Assembly (NCBI RefSeq): GCF_012489685.1
Contig: NC_080043.1
Coordinates: forward strand, 10,356,501 to 10,420,500
DNA: 64,000 bases
Source of the DNA: Lotus japonicus
Lineage: Eukaryota; Streptophyta; Magnoliopsida; Fabales; Fabaceae
Direction: 5' to 3'
Shown here: positions 22,651-33,769 of the stretch, one piece after another
How positions within the stretch are numbered: the stretch's first letter is position 1
Layout: every line of letters begins with the position of its first letter
The notes under the pieces: generated by a model
The model's input: the letters and a program-made list of their open reading frames with translations, nothing else
The model's database searches: none
Told to the model about the DNA's origin: nothing
Translations under genes and position numbers: made by a program

Positions 22651-23791
22651 CTCTCTCTTCAACCTTCTCTATGAGAGTTCCCTCAATTTTCTCATTTCAT
22701 ACTTTCAAAAGATCTCAAAAAGCTCTGGGCGAGTCCTTAGTCCGCCACTTTTCGTCGTTGCTATCAAGAATCTCCAAGAAGTTTTCCTCCCTTTGTTACT
22801 TTCCAACTGTCACAATTGTGCGGTGCTTTCCCTTTTCCTCTGCTAACTCTGGTCATTCAAAATCGCTTATGTCCATCTCCGACTAGTTTCCTGTCCTTGT
22901 TTTCTTACACTCTTCTTTTCTGTCGACTTTTCATCTTTCCTCTCACCATTCCTAATTTTCTACCCAGAAGACCGTTGTATGAGCTTTGGTGAAATCAGAG
23001 TAGGTAGTGAAAGTATGTCTTCTCTTGAATTGTCCTCCCCTTCCTAAGATGAATCTTCATTTTCTTATGTTATTGAAGTCTTTGGCCTGTCACACCTAGC
23101 TTCTAGGCTTAGGTCGCCCGAGCTCATCTTCTCTATATTGTCAATAGAAAACTCAGCCCCTTCAATCACATGGCGTTTGGATCCTGAGTATGTGCTTGAC
23201 AAGTGCTTAGTTGATTCTATTTGGGGTAGTTCCTCTAGCATCGCCCATCAACGTATTTATGGTGGCGGGTTTTCTAAATCAACCCCACAACCAACTGCAA
23301 TGATGATCACAACCTGAACGTCACCCCATGCGGCGAGGGAAACCATATCACACTCCGTCGGCTAGAGAACATGAAGTCGCCCCATTTTTTCTACATATAG
23401 GACTTTTTTTTAAGTTAGGAATGAAACTTAATTTTTCTCCTTTTATCTACAACATGTTATGCTTTTTAAACGCCGCCCCTTCGAAACTACTCCCCAATGC
23501 CTGAGGTTTCATACGGTGCTTTGAAATTCTTCGCAAACACCTTAATGTCACCCCCAACTTATATTCTCTTCGTTTTCTTATATAAAACGGCCACCATAAA
23601 GCCGGGTACCACAAAATAGGTGCCTTTGTCCGCCTGAAATAACATGTCTCTTTTTCACCCCCTGAAAAGTAACTTCAAACATTGGCACTCAAACTACTTC
23701 AAAATTGCGGAAATCCCCGATATTTCAAATTTGTTTTTTTGACAAGAACATCCAACCATTCTTCCATTTATATTAGACACAAAACCCTCAC
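22651..23791 (+). pseudogene. Gypsy-type ORF1 remnant (Transposase_28-like)
   Basis: The coding trace is broken by several stops and frameshifts. Around 23060-23260 one frame reads as a charged, gag-like N-terminal region. Around 23340-23740 another gives the pattern of the 'putative gypsy type transposon' domain (PF04195), including KSPHFFYI and the tail FKHWHSNYFKIAEIPD. The identification is by memory of the domain pattern. It continues after the solo LTR at 23792-25188. The ORF would be the 5' ORF of the old host element. Confidence 0.5.
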
Positions 23792-25188
23792 CGTAACACC
23801 CCATTTTTTTTTCCGTTATCAGGTTATTTACTATTGTATTTTAATTATTATTATTATGATATATGGTAATTATGTGATTTTATTAGATAATTAAGTGATT
23901 ATATGATATATGGAATGAGTAATTTATTTAATTTGTATTTGAGTGAGATAAGATTAAATTAGATAAGGTTGTTGAGTTAAGGTGATATATGGAGTGAAGC
24001 CCACTAGTACTACTATATTAGGGGTTAGGAGTGAAATAGAAAAAAAAAAGGATTAGAAGAGCAGAACAGAACACGTGAAAAGGGAAGGAGGGGAGAAAAA
24101 GTGGAGAAAACCTAGAACTGATCTACTAGAGGTGAGGGTTTGAATTCATATTTTATGAATTGGTATAATAGTGGTAGTGATAGAAAACATGATTTAGGAA
24201 CCCTAGGATGCAGATTTTTCTAAACTGAAAGTGGATAGTTTGAATTTAGGGTTATGAATTGTGGGAGGAAGAGAGGGGGTAGCGCGCATGGCGCGCGCTT
24301 AATGCGCGGGTTGCTCGCGGGAGGCGCAGCGCGTGGAGCATGGCGCGGTTTTGAAAAGGAAAACTCAGCAGAAATTTACGAGCTCTTGAACCCTTTTTCG
24401 AGCTGTGTTAATGATTGAATTTGAAGTAGTCTTCATAGAGGTTGTATCCCATTAAGTTATAAAACTTTTTCCGCTGGTTTTGCGTCGTTCCGACGTATGT
24501 AGCTCTAGTTATGTGCATTTTAGTGAGGATGAGTTCAGTTGTCCCGTTTCTCACGAACTCTGTTAGTGTTAGATTTTTCCTGAATTTTATACTTTGAATT
24601 TCGACTTAAAAATTTACAGGGATTTAGAAAACTTGTAAAAGAACCCATGGTAAATATATTAGAATTTTTGGAGGGTGTTACTTTGAAGTTCATTATATGG
24701 TATTGTTTCTGAATTGATGTTATGTGTTGAGTTGCTAAGTTACTATGACTGCTAGTTGTGTAATTGATAACATATAAGCTATGTTGTGTGAAATTTGAGA
24801 TGATTTATATTGTTGAACTGGAGATGATAGTGGAGCTTCTCGCAAGGGTTAGTCGGAGGAGCTAGTCTTTTAGATGTGTTTTTAATGATGGGAGTCATGC
24901 TCTGTTATGTAACACGGGAAAACGTTTAGTATTGTACCATGTTGTTAAGAGATATTTCGTGTACTCTCTTTATTTATTTTTGGATTAGGTTAAATTTTGG
25001 AGTTGAAATAAATCTGTTGTGCTATTCATATGATGTTGAGACATCAGAGTTGAAAATTTATATCTAAATTATGAGCATGACAGGTGTTTTGATTTGTGTT
25101 TCTGGAGAATAAATGTGATACCCTATGTGTTATGCATTTTACTCTGACTTATGATATAATATTTACGCGGGACTTAGATGGTGTTACA
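23792..25188 (+). mobile_element. 1.4-kb solo LTR of gypsy type, near-perfect TSD
   Basis: The ends are CGTAACACCCC (expected TGTAACACCCC, first base changed) and GGTGTTACA, giving 8-9 bp inverted termini. The flanking 5-mers are ctcac (23787-23791) and ctcgc (25189-25193), one mismatch. It interrupts the ORF1 remnant. It contains a GC-rich block at 24280-24345 rich in 'gcgcg'. No second LTR or internal genes are present. Confidence 0.75.
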
Positions 25189-25870
25189 CTCGCCGCTCCA
25201 TCAATTTTGAATCTAAGCATCTCTACATGGCAGAGATGCGGGTAGCCTGGTATCTTTCTACGTTGTCTCCTCTTTCCGGTGATGACCACGTAACAGCCGC
25301 AAAAAAAAGGGTGAGTAGCTCAATTTTTCATTAAAATTTTCTCAATCACCCTTAACTTGTCTTTTTTCTCTACTTTTTCTCATTAGTTTGTTATTTTTTT
25401 ATAGGTGAAATGGAAAACGCAGATATCTCTGTGAACTCCATGACTAACTATCTCGCAAAGCAAACAGAGCAAATTAGGAAAATAAAGATAAAGGAAAGCA
25501 AAGTTGCCCGTGTTAAGGGGAAAAATAGCCAAACCGCTGAAGGTCGCCCAGATAAACGGGCTAAAACCAATCCTGCTCCAGAGAATAAAACCTCCAAACA
25601 AACTGAGTTGAAGCTCAAAGAAACCTCCGCGACTCCAAAACTGACCCCCACAGGATTCAGAAAGACAAAAATGTGGCAATCACTATGCTACCACTTGTAT
25701 CCCACCATGTTCACATGGAAGAGTCTTCACACTCTCTGTCAACCACCACATCAAGGTTTGCCCATTTTTCCTGCTGCTCCAGATGCCAGGATCGATTTGC
25801 TCGATCCCAACTTCAATGGTCTCAACTTCATGAACCACCACTTCATGAACCCAAGACGTCTTACTTGAAT
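25189..25870 (+). pseudogene. ORF1 remnant, 3' part, with an intron-like gap
   Basis: After the solo LTR the frame resumes (MAEMRVAWYLSTLSPLSGDD near 25230). It reaches a consensus 5' splice site (aaaagg|gtgagt near 25311) and, after a T-rich stretch, an acceptor (ttttttatag near 25403). The next open stretch starts at 25410 and is lysine-rich (IRKIKIKESKVARVKGK). Positively charged tails of this kind are common in retrotransposon ORF1/gag. Whether the gap was a real intron cannot be decided from sequence alone. Confidence 0.4.
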
Positions 25871-25905
25871 TTAATCTTGGCAAATGGAGATGGTGAATGC
25901 TAGTG

Positions 25906-27177
25906 GAAAAGGAAAGTCTTTGGTGCCAAATCCTAGAGGCTAAGTATAATGGGGAGGGGAAGGCAATAGATTCCTTTTGGTGGAAGGATCTGATATCTTG
26001 ATACAACCTGCTGCTATCAAAGAGCAGATTGAGAGCACTCTTCGAGTGAGTGTGAACTCCTAAGAGAGAAGAAGAAGACTTTTCTTATTATTCCCTACTC
26101 AAAGGTTTGACAGTACAATACTTTTATAGGAAGGATTGCACTCAATCATCAAATAGAAAGCACAAATTCAGGAGACTAATTAACATAAGTTCAGGAATTG
26201 AAATAGCAAAATGCATAATCAGAGGCTTAAACAACGTTGCTGATACAGTGCTTCTAGAGCTCTTATTCACTAGTAAAGTCTTCCATCCAGGTGGGCTTTC
26301 TTGTTGTCCGTTTGCCTCGGCCCAACATGTTATCTTCAGTTTCCTCTGCTGACTGGGGCTTTGATGGTTCTTCACATGTTGGGCCCGTATCATTTCCCTC
26401 CCCTTCGAAACGCACCTTGTCCTCAAGGTGGAAGGATGGAAAAGCTGCAATGAAACTAGGAAAGGGGCGGGTCAAGGGGGTTGGTTTGGGGATGCTATCA
26501 GTAGAAGAATTGGGGATCAAAGTGATGTATTGTTCTGGGAAGACGATTGGTGGGAAGTTAGGCATTTGAAGGTTATTTTTCCAAGACTTTTTATTCCATC
26601 TGCACAGAATAGGGCCTCTATATCTAATATGGGGAGTAGGGGTGAAGTTAGGTGGTCTTGGAATTTTGAGTGGGTTAGGGAGTTGTTTTAAAGACAGGCT
26701 TTGTGGGTGGAGGAACTCAAACGTTTAATCAGGAGCTTCTCCCCTATAGCGTTGGCTTGGTGGGTCATCCTTAATAAAATTCAATCTAAAGCCGATTTAG
26801 CTCGTAGGAACGCTCTTCCGTCTTCTGCTGGGGTGGACTGTGTTATGTGTTATGGGGAGAAGGAAAGTATTCCTCATTTGTTTTTTGGTTGTCATATGGC
26901 TTGGGGTGTGTGGGCGAAAATTTTCAGGTGGCTTGGCGTGATTCCAGTGCTGCCTACGGAGACTAGGGGTTATTTTCTACAATTTGGTCATTGTTCGAGT
27001 GGTGGGAGCGCTAGTGCAAGGGTGATCTTCATGATTTGGATTGCTCTAATTGGATCTATTTGGTATTATCAGAACTATGCAATGTTTCGTGATGAAGCAG
27101 TGGAGGTAGAGATGATGGAGGAATTGACTCAGTTCAAATCATGGTTATGGCAAAAAGCTTTTAAGAGGGACAAATAG
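25906..27177 (+). pseudogene. 5'-truncated LINE, reverse transcriptase C-terminus, interrupted
   Basis: Piece one (25906-25993) reads WCQILEAKYNGEG and FWWKDL. After an insertion at about 25994-26435 the frame resumes with GWFGDAISRRIGD and VLFWEDDWW, then continues past a stop at 26689-26691 into 26701-27177. The last part carries the zf-RVT pattern of plant L1 elements: KIQSKADLARRNALP, C-V-M-C-Y-G-E-K-E-S-I-PHLFFGC and VWAKIFRWLGV. This region normally follows the LINE reverse transcriptase. The catalytic RT domain is absent, consistent with the usual 5' truncation. A clear poly(A) tail is not seen; a purine-rich tract follows. Confidence 0.85.
25994..26435 (-). mobile_element. LTR-retrotransposon 3' fragment inserted in the LINE
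   Basis: The minus strand reads HLEDKVRFEGEGNDTGP and RGKRTTRKPTWMEDF, then a stop at about 26263. This is the C-terminal tail of an LTR-element polyprotein. A LTR-like tail follows, with a TATA box (TATAAAAG on the minus strand, near 26120-26130), ending ...GATATCA. The 11-bp repeat ggtggaaggat lies on both sides (near 25983-25993 and 26424-26434). The insert is only the 3' end of an element, with no second LTR, so it did not arrive by normal integration. Confidence 0.65.
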
Positions 27178-28879
27178 AAGGAAGAAGACGAGAGGAAGAG
27201 AGAAGAAGAAAAGGAGAGGAATAGAGGAATATAGAAGAAGAAAGGAGGAAGAAGACGAAGAAATTTCATAGAGAAAGAAAGAGGTGCGGCTAGGCTTCCA
27301 TTGAGGAGAGGAAGTTTGGTTTATTTATGGGGTGACCTGTTGAGTAGGTATCCACCCGTTGGGTACCAGTTCTAGATCGGTTTTGACCCGCTGGAGTCGG
27401 TTTTTCCCGTTTCGGTTGGGGTTGACCGGTTTAACCGATTTTCAAATATTAAGTGAAATTAATTTTATATTTTAATTTTATAAATATTAATTTAATTAAT
27501 TTTTAGTTGGAGAATTGATTTAGTATTAAATTATAAATCTAAATTGGTTGAAAATAAATATTATAAATTAATGTGGTATGGTGTGATACTGGTGGGACGA
27601 CCCTTGTAATAGTAATTTAAGGAACCATGAGTTGAAGTAAAACCTACTTCATTCAATTTTTTAGGAGTTTCTTAAGACTGATGTGGTAGTAGTGCATAAT
27701 AATGCAGAATAATATTTAAGTAACCAAATAACGAACCTTTTCCGTTGGAGATACTCTAATAACATGTTCTGTTTTTTACGTGTTTCGATTCTTACTGCAA
27801 CGTGATCTTTGTGTACATATGATTGTACATTTCTTGCTCCAATCATCAAGTCGTGATTACACTTTTTTAATTTCAATCATATATGTTTTTGCATGTAAAC
27901 ATATATGCTCAAAATTATATTTGGTTTATGAGTTGGTCAGGGTCAGTGCCAGGTTTGATGCATGCGATAACCCATGCCACCTGTGCTCAGGTTTTGGCAT
28001 GCATACAGCGTACTCAATTATATATGATCATATCTTACCCAAAAGAATTATATATGATCATATATTTCAATCATATATGTTTAATTTTCTGAAAGGCGTG
28101 TATTCACGTGGTTCCTGGATCATGTTTTGTTTACGTGTTCCAATTTTTTTAAATTTTTTTTCGAAAGGCGTTTTCTTCAGTCCGGATTTCTGTGGAAGTT
28201 GCGTCCATGTGAATGTATATATATATATATTTTGCAGGTCATTGATATCAATTTGGTTGTTGTGATCCACGCGATGTTCTTGAGGATCATATATATGTGG
28301 TCATAAAGGATTGATGAGCCAATGATTTTATATGACATTCACGTTCTATGCTCAGTTTGGTTGGTGAGGTGAGCACACACCCAACACATCATTACATCAT
28401 TTTTACATATAATCAATTAAAAGATGGCATCTGATTAAATTTAAAATAAATTCTTGGAGTAAGTGTTATTTTGAAATATTTTTTTTTATTTTATTCATAT
28501 ATTTTAAAATTTAAGTTAATATTAATTTTTTATATTTTTAATCAAATAATTAAATTGAATGTATGCAAGGTCGGCTCAACACCAAATTACGCCTAAAAGT
28601 GAACTTTAAAGTGAGACTTTTTTATTTAAAAAAATATTTTTTTATTAAAACTTTTTACGTAAAACTATTTTTTTATTTAAAACTTTAAAGTGAGATGCAA
28701 AATCATTTATTAAATTATCATAATTAATTTTATTTAACATGTATTTTTCAATTGAATCAGGCATGTTAATTAAGGGAGCAAGTTAGCTTCAAATATCAAT
28801 ATTTTAGGAATTTCCTTCAACTATTGCTTGAGCATGTCAATTTTATACTTGATGCTTTCTCATTGATGCTTTCTCATTA
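27178..28879. other. Intergenic sequence, no supported gene
   Basis: 27170-27290 is nearly pure purine (aagaagacgagaggaag). Around 27320-27430 there is a moderately GC-rich stretch with repeated 'ggttttgaccc/ggtttttcccg' phrases. Around 28015-28080 the palindrome atatatgatcatat recurs. The open frames at 27780-28270 are AT-rich chance frames. Confidence 0.4.
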
Positions 28880-29209
28880 CTCCCTCTGTTCTAGAAAGAT
28901 TGTTGTTTTGGACTTTCTTTCAATATTTCAGAATATTTGTTGTTTAGGAAAGCCAATGCATTTTTTACTATTTTTTTTCCATCTATAACCTCATTTAATA
29001 CATTTTCTCTAACTTACCACATTTCATATTAAATAACGACAATTGTTCTCTATTAATTACATTATTCTCTATCTAAGTATAATTTAATAGTTGTACATCA
29101 TACTAGTAAAATTAAATAAGGGCAATCTAATCAAATTATACTATCAATAATTGATTTCTTACTCTTTGTGCCACAACCTTAAACTACAAACTTTCTGGAA
29201 CTAAGGAAT
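28880..29209. mobile_element. Stowaway-like MITE
   Basis: The left end CTCCCTCTGTTCTAGAAAG is preceded by TA. The right end, read on the other strand, gives a degenerate match (ttccttagttccagaaag) and is followed by TA. TA target duplication and CTCCCTC-type termini are typical of Stowaway elements mobilised by Tc1/mariner transposases. At about 330 bp there is no coding capacity. The right terminus is degraded. Confidence 0.65.
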
Positions 29210-29762
29210 TAATTTCTTATAAACAAATTAAAAATTATTTTTCACTATTGTAAAAGCATCTTCAATGGTAGTATCTAATGTTAAATCAATATATATATTC
29301 ACTACCAGAAAATCGCTGTTTAGCAACGGATTTAGCGACCGAAATATTTCGGTCCCTAATAGCGACCGAGTTTGCGACGGAATCCTTGATATTTTGGTCA
29401 TACTTCAAGTTCTACTTATTAGCGACCGATTTAGCGACTGATTATTTAGCGACGGACATTTCTGTCGCTAAATTTGTAGAATAAAATTAATAAAAAGATG
29501 TAGCGACTGAATTAGCGACAGATTGTTTTAGCGATCGAACAATCCGTCGCTATTAGCGACTGAATTAGCAACGGTTATATTAGCGACCGACATTACCGTC
29601 GCTAAAAAGTATAGCAAAAATAATAAACAAAGTAGCGACGGTATTAGCAACTGAATATTTAGCGACTGATATATCCGTCGCTATTAGCGACTGGCGTTTC
29701 CGTCGCTAAAAAGTATAATAAATATAATACACAAAGTATCATTTGAAAAAATGTAATGCCTT

Positions 29763-29822
29763 GGATTCGAACCCAGGATCTACAGCTATAATAGCCAAGA
29801 CTTGCCAGTTGAGCTATTTAGC
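29763..29822 (-). other. tRNA-like sequence (A and B box)
   Basis: The minus strand reads TAGCTCAACTGGCAAGTC (A-box-like) and ends GGTTCGAATCC (perfect B-box core) with about 30 nt between. This spacing fits a tRNA or tRNA-derived SINE head. Acceptor-stem halves do not pair well and no CCA-proximal stem is visible, so a functional tRNA is unlikely. Confidence 0.55.
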
Positions 29823-31073
29823 TTCCTTTGTTGTGTTTGCGTTAAATATATATATTAATGAATAAAATGTAACCCTAATCTTATCAAAACTCATTGTCAA
29901 TCTACCAAATCAGACCCTTTGCTTCTCAACTCTCTCTCGCTCACTCTCTTCTCGAAGCCGCGCGAACCTCCATCGTTAGGGTTCCTCTTCATCTTGGTAT
30001 GAGTTTACTTTTTGGCTCTCTTTACTCTCGCATCCTGCTCTCGCTCACTCTCTTCTCTTACAGGTCACGAATAGAAAGAGGAAAAGTTCGAGGAGGATGA
30101 GGATGAGGGATTCGATGATGTAAGTAAATCCTATTTCTTACAAATCCACTCTTGTGACTTGAAGTGTTGATCTGTAACTTGAACTGATACATAATTCTTG
30201 CTATTTGTGTGACTGGGGTCTTCTTGTTATAACTTGCCTTTCTTTTCATTCAAACACCATGTTTTGTTGGGGAGAAATTCAACATAAGAAAACTAGTGAA
30301 GAACACCTCTTGATTTGATTGACACTGCTTGTATAAGACTTGACTTTTAGTTGGAAATTGTCTCTCAACAAGAGGTACAAAGTGTATCAAATAGTTTCTG
30401 GTTTCAAATTTATTTCGCATCAATTTTGCCTTAGTGTGTCAAGGTACAACTAAGGCAAAATCAACCGCAAACCAAAACTAAACACCAAATTTGTGCATCT
30501 CAACGTCACACCAGGAAGTAAGTGTCTCTATGGGTTAACTTAACACAGACCAGAATCATTATTAAGTTGGGCAATTGCCTTTACTCCCATGGTAGCTGCT
30601 TTATGGATTAGCAATTTAACACATATCACGGTTATTATTAAATTGGTCAACTAACCCTCACTCCCCTGATCATTAAATTCTATGGGCTAACACATAACTG
30701 AATCATTATTTAGTTTAGCAACCTGCCCTCCCTATCCTGAATAACAAACTCAGGTTAATACTGACCAGAAAAGTAAAGGGAAAAGTATGTGACATGGCCT
30801 TCTTTTCTCCACTTTTTTATATAGGTTTGTAACATAGATTTTACTTCTGATTTTTCTTCCTGTACTTTATTTTTGTCATATTGATTGAAGTGGTGATTGT
30901 GATTAATATCACTGGTACCTTATCTTCTTCATAATCTTTGTCCATTGTCATCACTTCTCACATACTCTTTTTTTTTTGTTTTTGTGTATTTTTGTATTAT
31001 AATAACAACTTGTGCTGAAAGTTAATGATTTGCCAATGAGAATTGCATAATTTATGGTCTGGAAATTGTGTAG

Positions 31074-31173
31074 GAGCATGGGAAGAAGCAGAGTATAAGC
31101 AAAAGCATTCCAGAATATGATATTGCTATCGTTGGAGGTGGCATGGTTGGCATGGCTTTAGCTTGTTTCTTAG
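31074..31173 (+). pseudogene. COQ6-like ubiquinone monooxygenase exon fragment
   Basis: One frame between a good acceptor (ttgtgtag|GAGC) and donor (TTAG|GTAGGT) encodes KSIPEYDIAIVGGGMVGM and ALACFL. This is the N-terminal FAD-binding Rossmann motif (GxGxxG form GGGMVG) of plant mitochondrial COQ6, the flavin monooxygenase that hydroxylates the ring in ubiquinone synthesis. The next in-frame codons after the donor are a stop. No downstream COQ6 exon was found in the following 1.7 kb. I infer a captured exon inside the CACTA element rather than a gene. Assignment to COQ6 rests on recalled family sequence. Confidence 0.65.
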
Positions 31174-32692
31174 GTAGGTAATAATCTACTTGCAGATGGG
31201 TGTGTCAGGCATGTCTGAGTCTGAATTTTATTTTTTCTGGGCTGCAATATTATGCGGGCACCCCGTCGTCTTTAGAACTATCTTTAGCTACTCATGTCTT
31301 CACCAGAGTTTAATCTTTTGTCTTTCTGGTCTGGTTTTTGCCCCTTCTCTCAGGTCAATATACCAAACAATAGTTTCACTTTTCTTTAATTTGTTGTGAC
31401 TGGTGAACTGATCTCTAATCCTAATCCTAAAAATGTTTGATAATCTGCTTCATTATCATTACATGCTTTATGTTGAATTTTGTGTACTTGGGTACTGTCC
31501 TTGGTCATTTTATATAGCCTTCTAAATGGGCAGCTTGGGCGTGTTCCAAACCACATCATGTGCTATGCTATGATGGTTGTGATCATCATTAATATCAAAC
31601 TAAGCAGGAAGCTATAATGATTCATTATAACATATCATTCGATTATTGCTACTTGCAATATCTAAAGTTTGAAATCATAATTACATTTTCTTCTTGCAAG
31701 GTTCCAGGTGAAATTAATAAAAAGAATGGTTAGGCGGCTTGAGGATTGTATTTTGGTTCTGCTTGAACACCCTACAAGTATTTGTTTATGATAGCTCTTG
31801 ATGACTTGAGTTTTATCAAAGAAAGTATTAAAGCCTGTAATTGTCTTATACTCAATTTATTTGAGACTATTTTGTAAAGATTAGTGTCCAACCTTTTTCA
31901 CTTGTGATTGATGAGGTTGCTTATTAAATTTTAATGTTGCATATGATCACGAGCAATTTGTGCTTTTCTCTCTTAAATATATCTTTGTTGTTGGATTACT
32001 TATGTCGGTGCTTGGTATTTTGTAATTTGGTATGAAGCAGGCTAAGAATGATTGTGGCTATAGAATTAAACATAAACTGCACAACACAGCCCACCACTAC
32101 AAACATTAAAGCTGATAATCACAAAATTCACTGCTTATGCCAATCACTTTGTAGTTTCAGGGCCTGATTGCTATCCTTGGAGGGGCTATGTTTGGTTAAC
32201 TATTTGTGTGGCAGCTTGATGAGTTTCTTTTTTTCTTTTCTGTCATGGGAATTGAACCTGGTTAACTATATTGGATTACATCATGGGCCGGGTATTAAGT
32301 TGCAGTAGTGAAACACGTATAATTCTATTGTGCTCTCATGTCCAAAGACTATGTTTGCTTCTGTTGGTGGCAGATACTTTTGGGGGCTTGTTACTGATGC
32401 AGTTTGGGTGAGTTTATTAATTTTAGGCTCAAGTGTATTATATCATCTTTGCTTATCAAATAAAACTTGCAGTTAGTTGGGGACTTGGATTGAACATTCA
32501 TGTTATTTCATTTTCTTGCTTTTTTTGTAAGTTTGTAATATCTCAGATTCTCATTGGTTCTAATACATAAAGTAAATATTTTAATAAGCACTAACTTAGT
32601 GAGTTTGGTTAAAAGGAAAAATAGGGAACCATGCATATAGTCTTCAATGATGGGATAAGTTCTCTTTCCTCTAAACTATGCTTGTGTTTACA
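31174..32692 (+). other. Intron-like AT-rich filler in the CACTA element
   Basis: AT-rich sequence lying between the two exon-like pieces. No frame longer than about 70 codons looks real, and I see no further COQ6 similarity. Confidence 0.4.
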
Positions 32693-32717
32693 GGTTTTTT
32701 GGTGGATGAGAGTATGA

Positions 32718-32822
32718 ATGATGGAAGAAAGGATGCAACAACCACCAATGCCAACCCCAAATCAAGAGGAGTTAGAAACTGATGAGTCAGAGAATGAGGA
32801 GGATCTTGGTGCTTTTCCATGA
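32718..32822 (+). CDS. Small terminal exon-like ORF, acidic
   Basis: A 34-codon frame begins MMEERMQQPPMPTPNQEE and ends in an acidic tail EDLGAFP before TGA. A consensus acceptor (tgtttacag) lies about 25 bases upstream. The 'EER.QQ..' start and '..EEDLG.P' end resemble the last exon of plant CACTA-associated (Ptta/En/Spm) proteins. A tandem 'tttaatgtaatagact' that might serve as 3' end signal follows. Low certainty. Confidence 0.35.
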   Translation: MMEERMQQPPMPTPNQEELETDESENEEDLGAFP

Positions 32823-32899
32823 AAACTTTGTCAAGCTTTGTTTCTATATTTAATGTAATAGACTATGTTTAATGTAATAGTAATCTACTAGACTAGTTT

Positions 32900-32957
32900 A
32901 TTCTTGGTGACGTGTCGTTCTCACGTTAATTCTTGGTGACGTGTCGTTCTCACGTTA
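32900..32957 (+). repeat. 29-bp tandem duplication near the Helitron 2 5' end
   Basis: The segment ttcttggtgacgtgtcgttc..cacgttaa occurs twice in a row. Single copies of gacgtgtcgct near the 5' end of Helitron 1 match it. Confidence 0.9.
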
Positions 32958-33009
32958 ATTCTCATAAAAAAATTCCAAGTGTCATTCTCATGTTAATTAT
33001 CATAAAAAA

Positions 33010-33400
33010 ATAAATTTTTAAATTTTAGATTTGATTAGGATTTAGGTTGTTTATTTCTTGATTTTATCTTAATTTATTTTTAGAGTATTAATTAATTTTT
33101 ATGGTATTTTTATTGAATTTTCAGATTTTTAATTAATTCAGGATTTTATGAGCTTTTATTGTGATTTGCTAGATTTTGATAGTTTTTATCTATATTTATT
33201 TAATACATTTTTAAATTTTAGATTTGATTAGGATTTAGGTTGTTTATTTCATGATTTTATCTTAATTTATCTTATTATTTATTTTTAGAGTATTAATTAA
33301 TTTTTATGGTATTTTATTGAATTTTCATATTTTTAATTAATTCAGAATTTTATGAGTTTTTATTGTGATTTGCTAGATTTTTATCAATCTTGACCTATTT
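33010..33400 (+). repeat. Helitron-family tandem repeat of about 200 bp, two copies
   Basis: Units start near 33021 and 33218 with 'ttagatttgattagga' and run as in Helitron 1 at 17185-17640. Confidence 0.85.
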
Positions 33401-33769
33401 TGATTTCAAACCAAATCATCCAAAAATTTATAATATTTTTTTATCTCACGTGGCCTGATAATATCATTAAGAGTTGATGTTTATAATAAAATAAACAATC
33501 TTTGAAAGATAGAATACCAGAAACATGAAAATCACGTTGGGTCATAATAACCTTATAATTGGATGTTTATAATAAAATAAACAAGAAGAAAAAAATTGAT
33601 ACAGATTGGTGGGAAACATTAATAATTATATAAATAGAAAATTGAAAAGGAGCTACCAAATAAAACGTCAATTTTTTTTATAACCAAACAAAACGTCATA
33701 TTGTTAAATTAGATTTGTTAAATTATTATATTAGATTAAATTAGAGCATATAATGTACCTAAAATTTAT

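Larger units (their letters stand above)
29300..32883 (+). mobile_element. Left part of a CACTA (En/Spm) element
   Basis: It begins CACTACCAGAAAA at 29300. This is followed over 400 bp by some twenty copies of tagcgac(c/g/t)g-type motifs in both orientations (29322-29715), the subterminal transposase-binding repeats of CACTA elements. The expected right end (TTTTCTGGTAGTG with matching subterminal repeats) is absent from the rest of the window, so the element is truncated. The right limit given here is the 5' end of Helitron 2. It carries a tRNA-like patch, a CT-rich promoter-like segment (29920-30060), a COQ6-like exon and a small terminal ORF. Confidence 0.75.

Noticed and set aside
27780..28270. 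Protein-coding gene from a 161-codon open frame
   Set aside because: AT-rich, Phe/Tyr/Ile-rich translation with palindromic repeats, no domain and no splice or promoter support.
30000..32830. A complete functional COQ6 gene
   Set aside because: Only one exon-like fragment is recognisable; no downstream catalytic exons follow and the frame ends just after the donor site.
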